Of a DNA stretch of 64,000 nt, positions 46,248 to 56,184 are shown piece by piece. This DNA is from Siphonodentalium dalli (Eukaryota > Mollusca > Scaphopoda > Gadilida > Siphonodentaliidae), in contig CP136069.1 of NCBI GenBank assembly GCA_032622095.1, forward strand, positions 11,426,036-11,490,035, in the 5' to 3' direction. The translations under genes and the position numbers were made by a program. Below the pieces are notes generated by a model. The model did not search any database, was not told the origin of the DNA, and saw only the letters and a list, made by a program, of their open reading frames with translations. The number at the start of each line of letters is the position of its first letter. Position 1 is the first letter of the stretch.

Positions 46248-46617
46248 TGGGGTTGGTGATTTTCTATCACTCATCTTGGTAACATTTTCAACAAATGGAT
46301 TCTAAAAGTCATAGACCGATCGACTGTTGACTATACATCGGTTGGAATTTTCAGACATAGAAAATAGATCATGATAGCTCAAATATACAATTACGTTATA
46401 ATTAAAATTTCCAACCAATATTCGGTGTAAAATGTATTGTTTTAGACCAGGGTCTAATAATGTCGTGCATGTACTTTCAGTCAGATATAAGACCGAATTT
46501 GTCCTTTATTTTAGTTAGGGAATATTTAGTCATATTAAGTTATCTTTGGTTTGGAATCTCTCAACCGATCGAAGGGTCGGGGCAAGGGAATATTTATCCC
46601 AAGTATTGGGATTTTTG
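46248..46617. repeat. Dispersed repeat, inverted copy of 1-350
   Basis: Contains TCTATCACTCATCTTGGTAA, CGGTTGGAATTTTCAGACAT and TTCCAACCAATATTCGGTGT, the complements of words in the first 350 bp. Confidence 0.85.
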
Positions 46618-47079
46618 TCGGGATCTAAACCCGGTGGTAGGTTTGAAAAATTAAACTTGGTAACATAAAATGTGTTAAAATGTAGTCTGTTTATTTTAAT
46701 ATATTGAATAAAGAGCGTTTGCTTCACTTCTGTGCGAAACACAGAAAACAGCTGAAACTCGTTCTGATTATGCTTAGATTGTGTAGAGTATGTATAGGTA
46801 TTTCGTGTCTATAGCGACCAATATTATCACCGCTACAATATACACAAGTATTGTGGTTCAAATGCGTCATGTCCGTTCAGATGGTAAATATATATTAAAA
46901 TGAGAAATCAGTCCCCACCTATGTACGATAAAGTAACTAAACGGTTGTAATCGAATGTACAATGCATAGCTAAATCCACGATATATCGATTCCCTTGTAC
47001 AAAGTGTTGACACAGGGACCCGCCCCCAACTTTGTGTTTGTGTCTCGCCCCCCAACTTTGGTCAAATGTTCAACTGTTT

Positions 47080-47455
47080 GAAATGTGATATACCTGAAAC
47101 AACATTTGTTGGAAATTTCACACCAACAATAGGTTTAAATTGTTCTCGTAGTTTAATTTTCCAAAAAATTATTACTGGAGAATTTGTAATTTTCAGACCA
47201 ACATTTGCATATTTTCCTAGTATTAGTAAACAAATTGGACTGAAATGGCTATCATAAACTGTTGGAAATTTTCCAACCTTTGGGGGGTGTCAGGTCTCAA
47301 TATTTACAACAATTGGAAAGCTTGATGCCAGTCTGGATGCTAGGATTTAGTAAGCATCATGTTCAGATTAAACAAATTCTCACACCTGGCCGAACCATGT
47401 TAGATCCGGTGTGTCCCGGTCCCTCCCCAGTGGCCAGTCAGAAACTGATAATTTA
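47080..47455. repeat. Dispersed repeat, copy of 13,490-13,700
   Basis: Shares GTTGGAAATTTCACACCAAC, TTGTTCTCGTAGTTTAATTT, CAGACCAACATTTGCATATT and CCAGTCAGAAA with the 13.5 kb copy. Confidence 0.65.
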
Positions 47456-47459
47456 AGAA

Positions 47460-48320
47460 AGTACAAATATGGGTGAATTTGCATGGCGTTAGACCACTAG
47501 ATATTAGGATATTAGGATTTTTCAGGCTCAGATCTGCACATTTTCTTGTACTGCATGGGCGACCCATGCAGTGGAATATGCCCCCCTGACTAGTGACAAA
47601 AAGACTACTGATTTATTTAGAATATGCTACCATCCAGGCGGTTGTGAGGGACCAGTTGGGAAAAATCAAAGCCCAACTGGGGGAGGGGGGGGGTTGCAAT
47701 TGGAATTACGCGCAAACTTGTGAATTTGATATGGTTCAAGGGGTGTAGTTAGAAATTCGAAGGCGGACATCCCTCCTTACGCGGATACCATATATAGTCA
47801 CGTCCCTGCAATGGGTCGAGACTGTGTCTATAGCACTATATACTCACTCTATTCACGACAACGTGTCATTAATGCGTGAAAAAAGTTGTCAGTGAAATGA
47901 TCGCCCTTCCGTATTTATCTAAGTGCTAGAAGCCGCCTCGAGAATTTGAACATAAAACCTGGCTTAAAATGACAACTTTATCAATGATGTTTGATCATGA
48001 CATCTTGCAATACATTTGTTAACGCATAGCTGACTGGAATTTCATGTAATTCAATAACATTTGAGTGGTAAATCGTAGTGAAAGGTGACCTGTCAACAGG
48101 GCACATCTACCCTTTCCAAATCGCTATCGCTTTATGAGCTGCATTGAAAGTACACAAGAGACCGTGATGATGTTCAACGATTTACACGTACCCGTTCCCG
48201 TCGGACGGGTATCGCAAACTCGTTATCGACGTCGACTAATCAACAAATCGTTCAACACGGCATATATGATCCCCAAGTCCCGATAGAAGAAATAAGTTAA
48301 AATAACATATACCAGCAAGA
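47460..48320. other. Non-coding stretch, nothing recognised
   Basis: Contains a G-run near 47,680 and otherwise no structure. Confidence 0.4.
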
Positions 48321-49050
48321 TAGAAAAATAATAAGCAGCGTGAATTTCGTTACCTAATTCCTTATTCCTTATTCAAAAAAATTGGGAAAATGTGGCAAAT
48401 GACCATGGCAACGTCTTAAGTAGGGCGAGACAAAATTTCATGTGCAAATTTTTTTTTGAAAAAAGTTTTAAAATGCACGAAAATAGGCAAAGTCGGAAAA
48501 TAAACGGAAATAGTCCGAAACAAGTGCGGGGTAATAAATGGCCACCTCGGCCAAAAATTTTCCGAAAAAGTGGGTCGAATTCCAGTTTTTTCTCTGCTCG
48601 GTCGGGAAAATTTTGGAAAATGTGGCAAACTGTCACATATTAAAAAATGGCCACCTGGGCCGAACTTTTTGGGCGGAAAAGTTTTTGGGTCGAGTCCGAA
48701 AAAGTGGGTCAAATAGAAATTCCCGCTCTGCTCGGTCAAGAAAATTTTGGAAAATGTGGCAAATGACCATGACAACGTCTTAAGTAGGGCGAGACAAAAT
48801 TTCCTGTGAACATTTTTTTTTTAGAAAAGAGTTCAAAAATGCACGAAAATAGGCAAAGTCCGAAAATAAACGGAATTAGTCCGAAACAAGTGCGGGGTCA
48901 TAAATGGCCTCCTCGGCCAAACATTTTGGGCCGAAAATTTTTATGTCTCGCCCTACTTAAGACGTTGCCATGGTCATTTGCCACATTTTCCCAAATTTTT
49001 TGAATAAGGAATAAGGAGTAAGTAACGAAATTCACGCTGCTAGAAAAATA
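48321..49050. mobile_element. Long-TIR foldback element (Mutator-like by structure)
   Basis: Left GCAGCGTGAATTTCGTTAC at 48,335 and right GTAACGAAATTCACGCTGC ending at 49,040 start ~110-bp inverted repeats that run through CTTATTCCTTATTCAAAAAA, GGCAAATGACCATGGCAACG and TCTTAAGTAGGGCGAGACA. A 10-bp direct repeat TAGAAAAATA flanks it (48,321-48,330 and 49,041-49,050). Inside, a ~362-bp direct repetition of the arm sequence occurs (48,390 and 48,752). Long TIRs with 9-10 bp duplications are typical of MULEs, but no transposase is present. Its large overlapping frames in several phases are by-products. Confidence 0.8.
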
Positions 49051-49152
49051 GGCATAGCAAAGAAGGTGGGTGTGAATTTTCACATCCCCAGCGTACTTGG
49101 AAGGCCCAGTTCTATACACATGTATGCCAGTGACAAATTTCATTCCTGGCGA

Positions 49153-50827
49153 TAATAATAATAATAATAATTGTTCTTGTATAGCGCCTATCCCCGTGGT
49201 GATGGGCCCTAGGCGCTTCACATGATTTGGTTCAAATATATAGAGAGAAAAAGAGAAAATGCAGTGATATATACAGAATGTACAGAATGTCATCGTTGAA
49301 GGTTCAAAATGTCTCGATACCTCCGCTCGAACAAATATGTTTTCAGTGTTGATTTGAATTCTCCGAATGATGGCGATTCTCTGATGGGTTGTGGTAAGGA
49401 ATTCCAGGTGAACGGACATGAAACACAAAATGCGCGATCTCCAACAGTTCTCAGGTTGGCGCCTTTTGGTGTTAGTAGGCCTGCATCCTTCGATCGAACA
49501 TTTCTTGTTGGCACATAAGGAGAAATGAGCTCTTTCATGTAAGTAGGGGCGGTTTCTGAATTCTTTAAACGTTTATATCCGAATGTTGCAATTTTGAAAG
49601 AAATTCTATCCTGAATAGGCAGCCAATGTAGTTGTGATCTCATGGTGGTTGGACTATTGCCTTTCTTCAACCTAAACACGATTCTTGCAGCACAGTCTTG
49701 CATACGCTGTATTCGCCGAAGCTGGTAGTCTGGGGCTCGGAACAACAGTGCATTGCAATAGTCCATTCTTGTCAGAACAAAAGATACTGTCAGTCTTTTC
49801 GCTGCTTCGGTGGTGAGGTATTGTCTAATTCGTCCTAGTCGGCGGAGTTCAATAAATATGGACTGACAGAGAGAGTCTATTTGTTTCGTCATGGAGAGAG
49901 TCTGGTCAAGATGGACGCCCAGATTTTTCACATTATTCGAGAAGACGATGGAACTATCACCCAGTTCTAGCTTGGTGGTACGCACGTTGTTTACTATTGA
50001 TGGTTTTGCTATCCAGATGATTTCAGTCTTGTCGTCATTTAGCTTGAGGCGGTTTGAAGTCATCCAGTCTTTGACTATTAGAATACAATTTCTGATTCTG
50101 CTAACCAGACTGCTTTCGTCGTTCGGATCGCCAGAGAGGTATAATTGAGTGTCATCTGCATACATGTGAACATTAATTCCTTGGGAGCGAATAAGAGAAC
50201 CGATGGGCCTAGTATAAAGTAGATATAGAATAGGTCCAAGAACAGATCCCTGTGGAACACCATAATCAATTGGGTAGGGTTCAGAACTTTCACTACCGAT
50301 GAGAATTGTCTGTTGACGATTTGTGAGATATGACTCGAACCACTTCAAAACATTGCCAGAGATGCCGTAAGAAATTTCGAGTCGTTTCAGGAGAATCCTG
50401 TGGTCCAAAGTGTCGAAAGCTGCACTCAGATCTAATAAACAAAGAATAGACACTAGACCCTTATCGCTGGCTGTCAGTAGATCTGATGTAATTTTAATCA
50501 GAGCTGTCTCGGTGCTGTGTCCAACACGATAAGCGGACTGACACGGCTCCCACATGTTATTGTTGTCAATGTGCTTTTTCAGTTGGAATAGAACAGCCTT
50601 CTCCAAAATCTTTGACATGAATTGCAAGTTTGAAACTGGGCGGAAGTTCTTGAGTACGTTAGGATCCAAAGACTTCTTTTTTATCAGTGGAATGACTAAC
50701 GCTTCTTTAAAACTTGGTGGCACTTGTCCTTCCTTAAGAGAGGAATTTATCAGTTTTGTCAGTGGTTCGATCATGACATCAATGTGTTTGATAATAAGAC
50801 TAGTTGGGAGTGGATCTAACTGGAGAT
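49153..50827 (-). mobile_element. 5'-truncated L2/CR1-type LINE
   Basis: Minus-strand element comprising the RT reading frame, a short 3' UTR with GAAGCGCCTAGGGCCCATCA and GGGGATAGGCGCTATACAAG, and a terminal (ATT)n run (49,153-49,172), the hallmark tail of L2-like elements. The 5' end stops in the linker just before the RT, with no endonuclease, which is typical dead-on-arrival truncation. A TGGCG word borders both ends (49,148 and 50,828) and could be a short target duplication, but this is weak. Confidence 0.9.
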
Positions 50828-50849
50828 TGGCGCCACAAAAACATGCCAC
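49290..50849 (-). CDS. LINE reverse transcriptase (partial ORF2, intact frame)
   Basis: The 519-codon frame encodes a non-LTR reverse transcriptase. Visible landmarks: LVIPLIKK at ~51-58, NFRPVSNL at ~68-75, motif A LLDLSAAFDTLDH at 138-150 with its catalytic Asp, motif B YGVPQGSVLGP at ~196-206, and motif C YADD at 230-233 completing the catalytic triad. After the core come the thumb-like region and the SQLHWLPIQDRISFKI and RSFxWNSLP-type (CPFTWNSLPQPIRES) blocks usual in L2/CR1/jockey proteins. The real ORF2 would also have an N-terminal AP endonuclease; that part is missing. The first ~9 residues come from flanking DNA, so the annotated ATG is not a natural start. Absence of stops or frameshifts over 1.5 kb suggests a fairly recent insertion. 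Enzyme role in family: target-primed reverse transcription in the nucleus. Confidence 0.9.
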   Translation of the reverse strand: MACFCGANLQLDPLPTSLIIKHIDVMIEPLTKLINSSLKEGQVPPSFKEALVIPLIKKKSLDPNVLKNFRPVSNLQFMSKILEKAVLFQLKKHIDNNNMWEPCQSAYRVGHSTETALIKITSDLLTASDKGLVSILCLLDLSAAFDTLDHRILLKRLEISYGISGNVLKWFESYLTNRQQTILIGSESSEPYPIDYGVPQGSVLGPILYLLYTRPIGSLIRSQGINVHMYADDTQLYLSGDPNDESSLVSRIRNCILIVKDWMTSNRLKLNDDKTEIIWIAKPSIVNNVRTTKLELGDSSIVFSNNVKNLGVHLDQTLSMTKQIDSLCQSIFIELRRLGRIRQYLTTEAAKRLTVSFVLTRMDYCNALLFRAPDYQLRRIQRMQDCAARIVFRLKKGNSPTTMRSQLHWLPIQDRISFKIATFGYKRLKNSETAPTYMKELISPYVPTRNVRSKDAGLLTPKGANLRTVGDRAFCVSCPFTWNSLPQPIRESPSFGEFKSTLKTYLFERRYRDILNLQR

Positions 50850-51458
50850 TCATGTTCTAACAAAAATTCAAATGTTCTAACAATAAATCGTTAAATAAAT
50901 GATAAACAACAAACTGTGGACTTCTGACTATACAGCAAAAATGAAAAGGCCACATATTTGGGTATTGTTTACATATTTGTCAAACAGCATCAACATAAAA
51001 GGGCTAATTTTCGTTAATTAAACAGAGATTTGTGACTGATTAAGAATGAATTTGCATTTTTGACGCATTTGATATCCAACGATGATTGTCAGTGATCTGA
51101 AAAATGTCAGTTGAATCAGATAAACAGGGCGTTCGAACTGGCAACGGACGCGCAAAGGACACGTCCACTCGCATACATGTAGAGTGAATGTGTTAACAAG
51201 TATTTCTTCATTTGTATCTGTCCACTCTCCTTTCAGTTTGTGAAACACCATTCTATATAACATACAATAACTGTCAAGTTGATTGGTGAGAGATCCGGAG
51301 TAACCTGTTTTTGAAAATTCTGAGCAAACCTGTGCACACATTGTCGCATCCATTATACAATAACCAAATCAGTCAGGAACTCCATATTGAATTTTGTTTT
51401 GAATTCCACATACATACAACAGTCTTTGATAGTCCTTTCATCGAGAGAGATGTGAGGA
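50850..51458. other. Spacer between LINE and FReD exon (FReD 3' flank)
   Basis: The part adjacent to the FReD stop (51,395-51,458) matches the 3' flank of the pseudogene at 16,335-16,400 and is probably 3' UTR. A 111-codon minus frame at 51,018-51,353 has no domain signature. Confidence 0.5.
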
Positions 51459-52102
51459 TCACGGTCCTGATCGACGGAGCATCATCGTTGTGTGCATCAT
51501 CGAGTCGTAGCCGAGGTCGGTGAGCCAATTCATTCCTGTGACTTCTCCATCTCGGGGCGTCATGCTCAGGTATTCGCCGTTCAGATTACTTTTATAGCAG
51601 CAGTTATACCACCACGCGGCGTGGTGTGTAACGGCACACGGGACGAGGCATCCAGATGGTGGGTTATTGCTGTCATTCGTGCTGAATTGCATTCCGTCGT
51701 GAATTTCCATCGAATCACCCGCGTCCCCACTGTAACCAGCCACGTGTATAGTATAGTTGTTGGATGAGTTATCGATACCGACGTTGGAATAGTGAGCGTG
51801 TTTTATAGCTCCGTTGGATTCGGTCAGCTTGATGTACATCTCGCTTGGGCCACTGGCAGATAATTTGTGTGTTATATCGAGCCCAATCCAATGGTTACCA
51901 GTCAGGGAAATCTCGCCGAATCCAACCTGGTACTCGACCCAACCTCGATAGAATATGGAGTTGCTGACTCTTTGCTGAAAGATGGTCCAGCCGCCTCCCA
52001 TTGTGGTCATTTCGCACACCACATCCGTATCAACGCCGTCATCGGGTCTGATTGTATACACCCCGTCTGTAGTAAACCCGCCGTTCCTCAGCTCTTTGCA
52101 AT
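51459..52102 (-). CDS. Fibrinogen-related domain (FReD) protein, terminal exon
   Basis: A single exon encodes a complete C-terminal fibrinogen-like domain (~215 residues) and the stop. In order: DCKELRNGG, GVYTIRPDDG, VVCEM, GGGWTIFQQR, RGWVEYQVGFGE, GNHWIGLDI, YSGDAGDSM, GMQFSTNDSN, AAWWYNCCYKSNLNGEY, and LRRSGP at the end. Cysteines matching the two usual disulfides are present (DC and VVC; GC..C and CC). The usual calcium-site acidic cluster after FST is replaced by NDSNNPPSG, so calcium binding may be altered. The start is an acceptor at 52,103-52,104 (CATTGAAG|AT), phase 1; the open frame upstream to 52,178 is intron and MITE, not protein. FReD proteins are typically secreted recognition lectins in invertebrate immunity; that role here is inference. 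Upstream exons (signal peptide, coiled coil) were not found. Confidence 0.88.
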
Positions 52103-52119
52103 CTTCAATGAAAACATAA

Positions 52120-52558
52120 TATGTGACCCGCCATAACAAATCCAGTCGTAAGTCGGGATTTTTTTTATCCTGTGCCAATTGGTTCTCTTATATATGCGAG
52201 TCGACCATAGGTCGCCTCGCATATATAAGAGAATGCATTGGCCTAACAATTTTTTACAATTTTAATAATGTTTTCTTGTATTCTTTAATAATTTTATAAT
52301 TTCACCCATACAGAGCCACAGACAAACATGAGCAGACGACACTCTTCTATATGCTTCTATATATGTGTGGGGCTCCCTGCAGGGTAATGGATGTTTTTTA
52401 TTTTATGTCCTAAAAATTTTAAGAAACATTTATTTAAAAAAAATGATAAAAAATTGTTAGGCCAATGCCTATTGTCGACTCGCGTATATAAGAGAATGCA
52501 TTGGCACAGGGTAAACAAATCCCGACTTACGACTGGATTTGATATGGCGGGTCACATA
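52120..52558. mobile_element. TA-flanked MITE next to the FReD splice acceptor
   Basis: Left TGTGACCCGCCAT and right ATGGCGGGTCACA begin ~40-bp TIRs that include AAATCCAGTCGTAAGTCGGG. Both ends abut TA, consistent with a TA duplication as in Tc1/mariner-type elements. The pseudogene flank at 18,856-18,886 has the same host sequence without the insert, giving an empty-site comparison. The interior is occupied by the CCTGTGCCAAT...ATTGGCACAGG foldback module also found in the TTAA-type MITEs. On the FReD strand it ends 17 bp before the acceptor AG. Confidence 0.85.
52169..52511. mobile_element. Two-hairpin foldback module (inside the TA MITE)
   Basis: Outer ends CCTGTGCCAAT and ATTGGCACAGG; first hairpin 52,173-52,241 (GCGAGTCGACCATAGGTCGC centre), AT-rich middle, second shortened hairpin about 52,461-52,505. 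The same module, with the same ends, occupies 3,506-3,737 and 62,438-62,632. Confidence 0.8.
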
Positions 52559-52559
52559 T

Positions 52560-53800
52560 GTGTAAAGACATTATTTACACGACCTGACCTGACGAGATGT
52601 GGCCCTGTGTACTCATAACCACCCCAGCACAGGAGGATTCATCTGGCCACCAATAAACGCCAGATGTGGATCGGACAATTGAAATAATCTCAGGACGATA
52701 TAGAGAGTGGGTGATAATGTACATTAGAGAGAGGACGTGACATTTTCCCGCTCCTGATTAGCTATACCACCATGCTGTTGGGAATACGATGATTGTGTGA
52801 CTATTATATAGCTATAAATTTAAATGTTGTAGTATGTTAGTAATTAAAATCCTCATTATCTTGTACAATCAATTGATACATTATATGAAATTTAATGGCT
52901 ATTTATTTGTGTGCAAACGTTTTGTATGTTACCAGCTGGCTAAAATAATATAGACACCAGTTATGTAGCGAAAACCCAAATATTTGTTTTATTTTATTTC
53001 CAATAGACAAAACGAATGCCACGCTTTCCTACCAATATATTTCCTTATTATACTTCCATATTTTAATATGAGAGTATATTGTAGTTCTGTTGAGGCTGTT
53101 TTCCGTTTAATTGGACATACTGTGAAAATGAATGGCACTAGGACTTTTCTGGGGAATATAGGCATCTAAGAGTTACTGAAACTGTATGCATCAGAATTTC
53201 GGCAAAACTATTCTTTGCATAGTTATCGCCCTTTTACGGTTCTCCACTTTTCTCTATTATTATTATTCTCTATTATTATTTTTCTGAGTAAGTTTGTAAC
53301 GCTTAATCTCAGGAACCACTGAGAGGAGAGCGCTGACATTTTCGGCGTGTGTACAACTTCTACAGCACACGGCTGTTAAGCCACTGAGAATTTTGTCCGT
53401 GCTTCATTTATGGAGTTATGGCCCTTAAATCGGCCTCTCACATTTATGGATAATTGTAGAGTATGTCTGGAACGCATTGGGGTAGCGTAACTGGACAAAT
53501 GTTATGGTGTAGAGCAACTTAAATCTGGTTCAGTTCTACAAATTGGACGTTGTCTGATTATTAACCGGAGAGTGGGGAGGGATGTTCAAACTCATAAAAA
53601 ATAAATTATCTCTGATCGCGATAAAAAATGTCGTAGTCTACATTTTACTCCGATAACGATGCCGTGAAAATTTTGTAAATCGGTCGAAAGCGGTGTAAAA
53701 TTTGTATTGCATGTTCCGAATGGGAAGAGTGGTGCGACCGAATATACCACTTGTTAGTTTTTTGGCCCGACTGTTACTGACCTAAAAACAATTATCTATT
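52560..53800. other. FReD upstream flank, no exon recognised
   Basis: Expected to hold the intron and possibly 5' exons of the minus-strand FReD gene, but no signal peptide, coiled-coil or donor/acceptor pair could be assigned. A (TATTATTAT)-rich stretch lies at about 53,255-53,283. Confidence 0.4.
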
Positions 53801-53804
53801 TATA

Positions 53805-54460
53805 GTGTTAAATCCAAACGGCTTTTTAGTGAGCAAGATTAATGCAGTAGCAGATACGGCGGTATTCTGTAGGTAAGATTCCAAAGTTTGACCACACTAC
53901 TATAAAAGCAACCTGACCAAAAGCGACCCCGCTTCAGGTGTGTTCAAACTTTTGCAAATTTCAACGAAACTCAAAGGGGGAAATTTATCAAAAATCAGAC
54001 ATCAAGATAATTTGATAAGTGGATATGATAGCTAGGCGAAACTTTGTCGTGTCTCTTCAAATCGCGTTAAAATCGCGCCGACGGTTTACTCGTGGCGAGG
54101 CTTTATAAGGTAAATGGGAATAGGTAAGTGCTGTACACTAAGCTATTTTTCCGGCCAAATCCAAACGGGCTAATGAAAGAGCGAGCTAATGCTGTAGCAG
54201 ATATTTTGATATACCGTGGATAATTTACCGAACTTTGAGCGTTCTACTAAAGAAGCAACCCGCCCAACGGAGAGCGGGCATTCAGGTGGGTTCAAATTGG
54301 TAAATTCCACCGAGAAATACTCCAAAAATCAAACATGGGGATATAACTTTTTTGATGAGTGGATGTTATTAGGAGTATCAACGCGCAACTTGAGAGCAAT
54401 TTCCTGAGTTTTGGAGAGAACGGTTTTCTCGTGGCGACGCTATATATCGTAAAACGTACG
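53805..54460. repeat. ~347-bp diverged tandem duplication
   Basis: AATGCAGTAGCAGATA at 53,841 recurs as AATGCTGTAGCAGATA at 54,188. The order of CCAAAGTTTGACC/CCGAACTTTGAGC, AAAGCAACC, TTCAGGTGKGTTCAAA, AAAAATCA and GGTTTACTCGTGGCGAGGCT/GTTTTCTCGTGGCGACGCT is kept in both halves. Confidence 0.8.
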
Positions 54461-54640
54461 TACCTCTAACTTAACTGTATCTTGTATGTGAGCATGTGTA
54501 ATACTTTCAGCTGTTGAGATGGTGTGAGTATGGTTAAAGCTATTATTACGAAGGGTTATCGTCCTGGCGTATACATGCTCTAGTCAGGTGGGTTAGCAAC
54601 CTCTGGATGAATGATATCATGGGTCGCTAATCTCATAGAC

Positions 54641-54794
54641 ATGGGAGTATAGAGGCCAGTTCATTGACTCTTCAGGTCGTTGATCCTTATCATATATATT
54701 CTGGACAGAGCATAGCCATGGGAGTATAGAGGCCAGTTCATTGACTCTTCAGGTCGTTGACCCTTATCATATATATTCTGGACAGAGCATAGAC
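54641..54794. repeat. 77-bp tandem duplication inside the LTR
   Basis: ATGGGAGTATAGAGGCCAGT at 54,641 recurs at 54,718 and the two units differ at only a few bases. Confidence 0.95.
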
Positions 54795-55029
54795 TCAAGA
54801 GACTCTTGCTTCGAACGTATTGTTGAGAAGATAATGTTTATATGTCATTCTCCGTGATTGCTTGATGTTAACATGTACATACGTGTATAATAAATGTCTA
54901 TGTCTGAGAGTTGCCGACGAAGTGTTAACTAAGTGTTAACCTGGGGAGTGTTATATCTCCTAGTTGGTGCCGATTAAGCATGACGCTTCTTGGAACTCTG
55001 GGACATGGACGTGCAGGCAGTCACGGGGA

Positions 55030-55060
55030 AGGAAAGAAGAAAGGAAGGAAGGAAGGAAAC
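55030..55060. repeat. (GGAA)n microsatellite
   Basis: GGAAAGAAGAAAGGAAGGAA/GGAAGGAAA, in the relic's leader. Confidence 0.9.
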
Positions 55061-55396
55061 AAAGGTGTGAACCAATTTGCAATATTGGCTGGTTCACAGC
55101 CCCTTATAGATATTAGGTCGATTTACCATTGGTTTAAAATTGTTGCGTCAATTTTTCCATATAAGATATGCTGGAAAACTACCGTCGCGTCCGTGTGTTC
55201 TTAGTTATCTTGTATTGCGTCTATTTCCAGAAAATTGTTGCGTCAATTTAAAATAAAGGTTATCTGGTCAATTTTTGTTGAGAAGATAATGTTTATATGT
55301 GAATCTCTGTGACTGCCTGATGTTAATTATTATATACGTGTATAATAAATGTCTGAGAGTTGCCGACTTAGTGTTAAATAACCTGGGGAGTGTTAT

Positions 55397-56160
55397 ACAT
55401 GGAACAATATTTACCATTTATATCAAGAAAAATAGTATGACTATTTGTGCACTCAATTGTTTGGATTGAATTGTTATACATATTACAATGTGTGTAATTT
55501 TCCAGATGTGTCCATCTTCTTGGTGCGTGTACAGGAATACCTACTGGTGTTGAATAATTGAAGGAGTTTCATAATATAGTTCAGAAGTGTATGGGCAACT
55601 CACATGCTACTATTTAGTCATGCAAATTGAATTTTCGCAGATATAACGTGATGTTAAACATCCACTGGGAAAAGTACTTGTGCACAAAGTATCAGAGAAA
55701 CGATAGTGGAAACAAACAAACAGGTGTACACCATGAAAATCTAAACATAAAATTAGTATCAACGCGAGAAATAGGAAGAGAAAATAAGGAATAGAGAGTG
55801 GTTAAGCGCAATACATGTAAAACGAGAATCATTACAAACGTTTAATTATATGGAAGTATACGGATTTCCCGCCGGGAATCCAAAAGCCACTAGTTCTATT
55901 AATGTTTATCCATGTATTTGATAGCGAATATCCAAAACTACCTATGTCTAATTATGCTCGAGCTCCTCAGCATAATTCTAGAATGTCACCAATTGGGCTT
56001 TAGTAATAACTCAAAAAATGAAAACAATAATAAATCTTGGTGAACTCCAGGCTGGGAGACAATTTTCTTCACAAACAGACTGTGACGAACAAGCTGCCCA
56101 TACGAACTCATGAATCACTGTTGTGATTAGTATGCACCCACTCAATTCCTGGACAACGTA
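55397..56160. other. Non-coding stretch, nothing recognised
   Basis: AT-rich with no long frame, hairpin or tandem repeat. Confidence 0.45.
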
Positions 56161-56184
56161 AAAAAATCAAAGAATGGCAACTCA

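Larger units (their letters stand above)
54497..55396 (+). mobile_element. LTR retrotransposon relic (LTR, short leader, partial LTR)
   Basis: A ~458-bp LTR (54,497-54,955; starts TGTAATACTTTCAGC, ends CCTGGGGAGTGTTATA) is followed by TTGGTGCCGATTAAGC, a primer-site-like word, then ~320 bp with TTGGCTGGTTCACAGCCCCT and AAATTGTTGCGTCAATTTTT. That leader is shared with the element at 28.8-33.6 kb. From 55,276 the 3' ~120 bp of the LTR recurs (GTTGAGAAGATAATGTTTAT to GGGGAGTGTTATA). The rest of the internal region and most of the 3' LTR are deleted. Confidence 0.8.

Noticed and set aside
48373-49428. Several 80-176 codon frames on both strands
   Set aside because: They mirror each other across the inverted arms of the foldback element and show no domain; the 176-codon frame also runs through the LINE tail.
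51018-51353. 111-codon minus-strand frame downstream of the FReD stop
   Set aside because: No domain, no start context of note; more likely 3' flanking or UTR sequence.
51867-52136. Plus-strand frames of 75-91 codons opposite the FReD exon
   Set aside because: Antisense shadows of a well-supported coding exon.
52103-52178. N-terminal extension of the FReD frame up to an ATG at 52,178
   Set aside because: Encoded by intron and MITE terminal repeat; a splice acceptor sits at 52,103-52,104 and homologous FReDs begin at the DCKEL region.
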